Assembly (NCBI GenBank): GCA_004028505.1
Contig: MTKO01000086.1
Location: 1-40,693, forward strand
Reading direction: 5' to 3'
DNA from: Candidatus Electrothrix aarhusensis
GTDB lineage: Bacteria > Desulfobacterota > Desulfobulbia > Desulfobulbales > Desulfobulbaceae
Length of the DNA: 40,693 nucleotides
Each line of letters opens with the position of its first letter. Position 1 is the stretch's first letter. Positions 35,361-40,693 of the stretch are shown piece after piece. The position numbers and the translations under genes were made by a program. The notes under the pieces are model-generated. The model saw nothing but the letters and a program-made list of their open reading frames with translations, did no database searches and was not told the DNA's origin.

Positions 35361-36590
35361 ATGAAAAAGTTGGTTATTCTTGGAGCGGGCTGTGCAGGAA
35401 CAATGGTTGCAAACAACTTACGCAAGAAGTTGGATCGTGATGAGTGGTCAATCACGATTATTGACAAAGATGACAAACATCTTTATCAACCCGGCCTGAT
35501 TTTTATCCCTTTTGGCATGTACAAGCCCGAAGAGATCGTACGCACCCGCAGCGAGTTTATCGGCAAGGGGATCAACTTTGTCGTGGATGAGATTGTCGGC
35601 GTTGACACAGAGACACAAACTGTTGAGACCACTGCTGGCAAATATGAATACGACAAGATCATCGTCTGTACCGGCGTAGGTTTGGCACCCGAGGAAATTC
35701 CAGGCATGATGGATGGCTGGCAGACGAAGATCTTTGATTTTTATACCCTGGAAGGGGCGGTCAATCTGGAAAAGAAGCTGCGCACCTTTAAAAGTGGAAA
35801 ACTGGTACTGAATATCGCGGAATTCCCCTACAAATGCCCAGTAGCTCCGCTTGAATTTGTCTATCTCGCGGACTGGTTCCTTACCGAGCGAGGGGTACGC
35901 GATGATATTGAGATTCAGTTTGTCACCCCCATGACAGGTGCCTTTACCAAGCCCAAGGCCTCTGCCTACTTTACCAAGATGATGAAGGAGAAAAATATCA
36001 AGGTCACCGCAGATTTCATCCTTGCCGAGGTTGACTGCACCAATAATAAGCTGATCTCTGCATCCGGTGATGAAATTGAGTGGGATTTGCTGGTCTCCAT
36101 TCCGCCCAATGTAGGAGCACGATATCTGGTCAATTCCGAGGTAGCTATGGATGAAGTGGGCTACGTCAAAACGAATAACCATACCTTGCAGGCGGATAAC
36201 CATAAAAATATGTATGTCCTCGGGGACAATACAACCATTCCCACCTCCAAGGCCGGTTCGGTAGCCCATTTCTCTGCGGAAATTATGGTGGAAAATTTCA
36301 TGCGCGAGATCAACGACGAGCCTGTTCGACCGGACTATGATGGTCATTCTAACTGTTTTATCGAGACCGGCTATGGTAAGGCATCTCTCATTGACTTCAA
36401 CTATGAATATGAGCCGTTGCCTGGTAAATTTCCTTTGCCTGGCCTCGGACCCTTTTCTCTCCTCGGCGACACTAAGGCCAATCATTGGGGCAAGATGATG
36501 TTCAAATGGGTATACTGGAACAAACTGTTGACCGGTGAGGAGTTGCCGCTTGAGGCCCAGATGTCTCTTGCGGGTAAGGTTCAGGAATAA
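35361..36590 (+). CDS. sqr: Sulfide:quinone oxidoreductase family flavoprotein
   Basis: Membrane-peripheral FAD enzyme that oxidises sulfide and feeds electrons to quinone. It has an N-terminal Rossmann motif (GAGCAGTMVANN), the second dinucleotide-type segment around KLVLNIAE, and Cys159 in FPYKCPVAPLEF, which matches the conserved redox Cys of SQR. A second candidate is Cys332 (SNCFIETG). The C-terminal hydrophobic/aromatic region (KMMFKWVYWNKLLTG) may bind the membrane. At 409 aa it is intact. AAGGAGA precedes the ATG. It pairs with a DUF1641 gene 11 bp downstream. Other FAD-linked sulfur oxidoreductases of this group are possible alternatives. Confidence 0.86.
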   Translation: MKKLVILGAGCAGTMVANNLRKKLDRDEWSITIIDKDDKHLYQPGLIFIPFGMYKPEEIVRTRSEFIGKGINFVVDEIVGVDTETQTVETTAGKYEYDKIIVCTGVGLAPEEIPGMMDGWQTKIFDFYTLEGAVNLEKKLRTFKSGKLVLNIAEFPYKCPVAPLEFVYLADWFLTERGVRDDIEIQFVTPMTGAFTKPKASAYFTKMMKEKNIKVTADFILAEVDCTNNKLISASGDEIEWDLLVSIPPNVGARYLVNSEVAMDEVGYVKTNNHTLQADNHKNMYVLGDNTTIPTSKAGSVAHFSAEIMVENFMREINDEPVRPDYDGHSNCFIETGYGKASLIDFNYEYEPLPGKFPLPGLGPFSLLGDTKANHWGKMMFKWVYWNKLLTGEELPLEAQMSLAGKVQE

Positions 36591-36601
36591 GGGAGAGCAT
36601 C

Positions 36602-37360
36602 ATGACCAATGAAGAAAAAATTCTCGCCCGCCTTGATGAACTCACCGAGGAAGTGCGAGAGGCCAAACGAGCTGTCAGGCCCTATGTGGAGCTGAAGCAG
36701 GAATTGGAGCCCCTGATCCATTCTATGGTTCATGAAACGACGGCCCGCCTGAGCGGCTTGGATAAAAATGTAGACCTGGAAGAGGTCGGGGACATGGTCG
36801 GCCAGTCCCTGGCATCCAGTGGCAATATTACTGAGGCGCTCAAAACCCTGAACAGTATTATTGAATTCAAAAGGGATTTTGAGCCGTACGGCAAAGATAT
36901 GTTTCATGAGCTGGCGCTTCGCCTGCAAACGGCTTTCCAAGGCTTTGAGGAAGAAAATCTGCAGGAACTGCTCAGACAGTTCATCGTCAATATGGGGAAT
37001 ATTTCCGAGATGATGAAGATGCTCAGTTCGATGATGGATATGAAGCGCGATGTTGAACTTTTGAGCGGTCCGATTGTCGACGATGTTGTTGAACGCCTGG
37101 AAGGATTTAAGCAACGGGGTCTGTTTGATGACTTCCAGCGGATGCTTGATATCGGCGAGCAGGTCAGTGTCAAAATGAAGTCAGTGGATCTTGCCAAGGC
37201 AAAACCAATCACTGGTATTTTTGGTATGATGTCCGCCCTGAAGCGTCCAGAAGTCCAGGAGGGACTCGGGGTGCTTATTGAGTTGTCAACGGTTGCATCG
37301 GCTCTGAAACATATGCCAAAAGAAGAACCTACCCAGGACTGCTCATCAAACGCAGCCTGA
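36602..37360 (+). CDS. DUF1641 protein
   Basis: 252-aa, strongly helical acidic protein. The diagnostic DUF1641 end is KPITGIFGMMSALKRPEVQEGLGVLIEL. Earlier repeats NITEALKTLNSIIEFKRD and NISEMMKMLSSMMDMKRD look like a duplicated helical unit, likely coiled coil. DUF1641 genes often sit beside SQR-like or formate-dehydrogenase-accessory genes, so it is probably an SQR partner, though no function is established. Cotranscribed with sqr. Confidence 0.85.
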   Translation: MTNEEKILARLDELTEEVREAKRAVRPYVELKQELEPLIHSMVHETTARLSGLDKNVDLEEVGDMVGQSLASSGNITEALKTLNSIIEFKRDFEPYGKDMFHELALRLQTAFQGFEEENLQELLRQFIVNMGNISEMMKMLSSMMDMKRDVELLSGPIVDDVVERLEGFKQRGLFDDFQRMLDIGEQVSVKMKSVDLAKAKPITGIFGMMSALKRPEVQEGLGVLIELSTVASALKHMPKEEPTQDCSSNAA

Positions 37361-37396
37361 TTTATTGTTTTCTTAGGTGTTTTTGTATCTGTTTCT

Positions 37397-37424
37397 GTAC
37401 GGGGCAGGGTCTTCTGTCCCGTAC
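37397..37424. terminator. Strong hairpin between convergent DUF1641 and pckG
   Basis: GTACGGGGCAG and CTGTCCCGTAC make an 11-bp stem (one G-U pair) around a GGTCTT loop, midway between the two convergent genes. It lacks a long T-run, so it may block readthrough by structure or processing. Confidence 0.5.
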
Positions 37425-37462
37425 CTTACTCTCGTATCTTGGCGATAGGAGAGTTGCGCAAC

Positions 37463-39453
37463 TCAAGGCTGATTAGCAGCTGCGTATTCAATCACCTGCC
37501 CCGGAGTAACCACCGGCCCAATAACAGCTTCCAAGGCCCGGAGGTCTCGTCTCCAGGTATCAAGGGTGTGGAAGAACTCTTCTGGCATTTCCTGTTCTTT
37601 GGCGAATTCCTCATGTGATGTATCTATCCGATGAACAAGGCTTTCAATGTACAGGGAGAACTGGTGGGTATAGATCTCCTGGCTATATTCCTTGTCAATC
37701 AGCTGGCTGAAGAGTCGTTGCAGGTCACGAAATTTGGGAATAAGTCCGATGGGAGTCCAGATGGTTTCCACCTTGCCCTGATGCATCAGAGCCATGATTC
37801 GCATCCAGACCTTGGTGTCCTGTTTTTCTCCGAGGAGTCCGTCTTCTTCTCCGGGCATGAGCTCACGGCGGGCATTTTTATGCAGCCAGTAGTTGACCTG
37901 AAAGCCGCTGGGTAGGCAGTCTTTATGAATAGCAGGGTTTTCTCCGAAGGCCTTGTAATGGGCGATGTATTGTCCCAGAGGGCCGGGAAAGAAGGCCTCA
38001 TTTGCAAAGGGTGAACGTTTTTCAGTGCCGTCGGCACCGAGTTCTGTCGCTGTGGTGGCGGAGCGAATGATTGCTCCATGCACAACCGTGTTCATCCAGT
38101 CATGGGCCATGACAATGGTGGGCATAGTGCTGTAATCGCGACCTCCAAAGATGAGAGCGCTTAGCTTGACGCCTTCTGAACTTTCCGTAGCTGGATCATA
38201 ATTAGCTAAGGTATCCAAGGGGATGGTGAAGCGGGCGTTTTTATGGGACATGGGATGGCCAGAGTCTTTTGTCCACTCGCCTGTAAAATTACGTCCTGTT
38301 TCCGGCAGATCATAGCCGCAGCCCTGCCAATACGGTTTTTGCTCATGAACCAGCAGGTTGGAAAAAATGACTTCTTCACCTTCCCTTTCCAGCACATCCA
38401 TTGTTTCCGGGTCATCTTTCCGGTTTACTCCTTCGATAATCCCGAACATGCCTTTTTCTGGATTCACTGCTCTAACCTCACCGCTTTCCTTGTCGATGAA
38501 GATCTTGGCAAGATCGTCACCAATCAGGGCTTCTCCCGTCATTGCAGTTCCAGTTTTGCCGCAGCCGCTGGGGTATGCACCGGCAAAATAGACCCTGTCG
38601 CCATCAATATCAAAACCGGTGATAAACATGTGTTCATCCAGGCGACTGCCGAAATGGCGGCGCAGGTTGTTCATGTTGGCGAAACGGTGGTTGATTTTTT
38701 TAGGGGCAATGGAGTTTCCTGCGTACTGATTGTTGACGCTGTAGGAATGAAAACGTTCTACATCCATGTAGATGCGCCGATGCTCAAGGTGGGCGGAAAC
38801 ATGGTTGGCTGTCAAGTCGCCAGCAGTATGGTAGTTGATGAAGATATAGCCCTTCTCTTCAACATCACGGGAGAAGTTTTCAGGGTCAATCATTCGATAG
38901 AGCAGGTATTCACTGTGAATGACATAGTATGAATCCGAAATTTGAAGCGTCGGGTCTGCAACTCTGCTGCCAATGGGGCCTCGGGAAATGAACGAGACAA
39001 TCATCTCCTTATTGACCATGAGATCGTCCATGATCATACGCACTTCAACCAATCCAGCCCGATGGTCGAGCTTTTGTTGGAGGGAGCTGATGGGTGTATC
39101 TGGGTACGCGAGATATTTGGTATTAGCCGTGTCACGTCCCTGGTCCTTGGGGCCGTCAAAATGGCAGGTGTGATTTGGAGTTGCCAGGGGGAATTCTTCA
39201 TTATGATTGAGTGCCTGCCGCCGGATATAGGCATATCCTCTTTTGATCCGGTATTCAGGAACAGAGAAGCGGGATTCATCCTGGTAGCACCGTTAAAAAT
39301 CGGTTCGATGACAGCCGGGCTACACTGCATCAATTTGGCAGAGTCGGCTTGATCCATCAGCCCTTCAAGGTAGGTTCTCATTGTTTCTAATCTGAAAACG
39401 CTTGTCGAGCCGTCTTGCGCATGGCGATTGTTCTGTCGGTCAGCAGTATTCAT
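37463..39453 (-). CDS. pckG: Phosphoenolpyruvate carboxykinase, GTP-type, archaeal-like (frameshifted)
   Basis: Interconverts oxaloacetate and PEP. The nucleotide P-loop is PSGCGKTGTAM (about 295-305 of the restored protein), with DDLAKIFID (kinase-2-like), PEKGMFGIIEGV and SALIFGGRDYSTMPTIVMAHDW. The N-terminal half (SRGPIGSRVADPTLQISDSYYVIHSEYLLYR) is that of archaeal-type enzymes. The first ORF loses similarity after GSKED; one base added near 39233 restores IAYIRRQALNHNEEFPLATPNHTCHFDGPKDQ and joins both parts. Restored length is about 663 aa. Reverse strand, single gene. Confidence 0.9.
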
Positions 39454-40191
39454 GGTTGGTCTCGTAGGAGTTATAGAAGGTGAATCATCTTGCTTTTGGG
39501 ACTTTCATTTTTTGCTCTATATCCATAGCATATTTCGGCAGAACCTGAAAGTCGCTTGAGTTGGTGGACTGAAGAGAGTGAGAGATAGAGGGTTGTTCAG
39601 GGTGATTGGTACGTGTGATCCATAAGAGCCAATCTTTTGAATCGAGAGGGAAGTGGCGTGTTGTTTACTAGTTGTTTCATTAATATTTTTTGTTTGAAAT
39701 GCAGAATATTAACCGGTAATAGTTTTTTTACTGATGTGTAAAAAGTACACATACAACTTATATTGTTTATATTGCGATCTTATGTTGGAAATTCTCTCCC
39801 TTTCGAGGGGAAGTGCTCTGTGTAAATAATATTCATAATCAATAAGTATTGAATTCTACTTTTCATTATTTATGGTTTTGTAAAAAGTCCCAAGTGTTTA
39901 TTTGTTGCGTCGTAACTTGTTGATTTGTAGTTGCTGGGGCGTGATTTCTACTTGTTATCTAGCCAGTACTATTAGTAGGATATGCTGATAGGAAATATTT
40001 TTCTTATTTAGGAATGATTTATGCTTTAAGTATTTATAGATTGATATTTTTTATAAAAGAAAGCATGCCTATGTATAATTCGCGTAAAATTTCCGTTGAA
40101 TAACGGATTGGCAGCATTGGCAAGTTTTTTTGAAGATGGAAAAGGGTTGAACTTTTTCTTAAATGTTAAATTATTGCGATATGGGTTTGTT
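39454..40191. other. AT-rich intergenic region upstream of pckG
   Basis: About 740 bp, clearly AT-rich, without a convincing gene. It includes an ATGTGTA-AAAAG-TACACAT inverted repeat (39734-39752) that could be an operator. Promoters for pckG are expected at its left end but none is clear. Confidence 0.5.
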
Positions 40192-40371
40192 ATGAATACT
40201 GAAAAGACAAAAAAAGATCGTATTAATGAATTGAGAAATAAAATTTACTATGCTGAAACAGCACGAGATAATTACAAGGAAAAACACGCAATTCTGTACG
40301 AAACAAACTCTCTGTATGTTGATGTATTAAAACAGGAGTTGAGCGGTCTGGAATGCATGGAGGTAGCATGA
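40192..40371 (+). CDS. Small coiled-coil protein (59 aa)
   Basis: MNTEKTKKDRINELRNKIYYAETARDNYKEKHAILY... is a highly charged, helical peptide. The ORF is open to 40096, but the ATG at 40192 is the more natural start. No clear ribosome binding site; a terminator-like hairpin follows. No family recognised. Confidence 0.45.
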   Translation: MNTEKTKKDRINELRNKIYYAETARDNYKEKHAILYETNSLYVDVLKQELSGLECMEVA

Positions 40372-40412
40372 GATAGCTTCCTCAAAAAAGCTATCCGTCT
40401 CTGTTTTTATTT
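40372..40412 (+). terminator. Terminator-like hairpin after the coiled-coil ORF
   Basis: GATAGCT and AGCTATC form a stem directly after the stop codon, and TGTTTTTATTT follows some 10 nt later. It is likely to end transcription of the small gene. Confidence 0.5.
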
Positions 40413-40483
40413 CGAGTTGTTTGACGAGTATCGGATGGGTATTCTGTTTCTATTCATTCCGAAAATACATTAACGGGAGAGCA

Positions 40484-40541
40484 AATGAGTTTAGGAATTA
40501 GCCACCGGGCGGCGTGCTCAGCACGTTGACCCGGTTTTTTG
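40484..40541 (+). promoter_or_regulatory. Possible leader peptide overlapping a terminator
   Basis: GGGAGAG is followed by a 14-codon ORF (ATG at 40485, stop TGA about 40529) that ends inside a strong hairpin: ACCGGG...CCCGGT with an inner CGTGCT/AGCACG stem, then TTTTTT (40535-40541). It looks like a transcription attenuator or a coincidental terminator; no regulated gene is in the window. Confidence 0.4.
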
Positions 40542-40693
40542 TTTTCGTCTTCGATATGTATCTTTGGCAAATTGAAATGGTTGGTGTTTAATCTGAGCCC
40601 GACCCTGATTTTTTTAATCTTAGAAAGCGTTCCCCCCGGCGCGGCCGAGACCAAACCTATAAGTAACACTAGCGGAACCCGTCAGATTTGTGT
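40542..40693. other. Unassigned 3' end of the window
   Basis: 152 bp after the terminator. A reverse ORF (40454-40669) overlaps the terminator hairpin and lacks coding character. Nothing else is supported here. Confidence 0.4.

Noticed and set aside
35448-36485. 345-codon reverse ORF overlapping sqr
   Set aside because: It is antisense to a clear SQR gene, shows no family motif, and owes its length to codon bias of the true gene.
38243-38932. 229-codon forward ORF inside pckG
   Set aside because: Antisense shadow of the PEP carboxykinase; no independent signal.
40454-40669. Reverse 71-codon ORF at the window end
   Set aside because: Runs through a strong terminator hairpin; its peptide looks like translated palindrome.

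Overview
The window looks like an accessory-poor chromosomal segment of a Desulfobulbales-type bacterium (Desulfobacterota; a cable-bacterium relative is possible but unproven). The clues are a futalosine-pathway MqnD, a ferredoxin-fused EtfA beside EtfB and an acyl-CoA dehydrogenase, a PxxKW cysteine-rich protein, a sulfide:quinone oxidoreductase paired with a DUF1641 protein, and an archaeal-like GTP-type PEP carboxykinase. Codon use and operon order are typical of that group. Species is inferred, not shown.

Layout. (1) 1-894 (+): 3' part of ribBA. (2) 964-4457 (-): a tight operon mqnD > mobB-mobA > rhomboid-like protein. (3) 4802-17868 (+): a long collinear run yceD-rpmF-plsX-fabH, acyl-CoA dehydrogenase, etfB, a foreign-looking AbiJ/HEPN-like gene and an RHH antitoxin-like gene, etfA, fabG-acpP-fabF, rpiB-glyA-nrdR-ribD. 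(4) 17883-20739 (-): ParB-like gene, ihfA and an isolated pilC. (5) PxxKW gene (+); ugd, yggS and tatD (-). (6) 24494-28011 (+): nitroreductase, lipoprotein, coaBC, darP, tadA. (7) tRNA-Ser(GGA) and the SRP RNA, then about 3 kb of cargo (class-3 lipase, small secreted protein, palindromic repeats) before dnaX-ybaB-recR. (8) sqr-DUF1641 (+), PEP carboxykinase (-), and an AT-rich tail with a small coiled-coil ORF and terminators.

How it works together. Region 3 is the phospholipid/fatty-acid synthesis block joined to nucleotide, folate and riboflavin genes. An acyl-CoA dehydrogenase/ETF module sits where fabD is often found. Region 7 is the common ffs-dnaX-ybaB-recR replication/repair block, split by cargo.

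A striking property of this sequence is that at least nine conserved genes (ribBA, mobBA, mqnD, acyl-CoA dehydrogenase, etfA, pilC, ugd, coaBC, pckG) are each broken by what looks like one missing base, always in the same direction. This reads as uncorrected sequencing or assembly error rather than biology. I therefore give full-length gene spans and mark each break. dnaX has the same signature, but there a real frameshift or transcriptional-slippage mechanism is plausible: an A9 run lies 8 nt after a perfect 28-bp palindrome.
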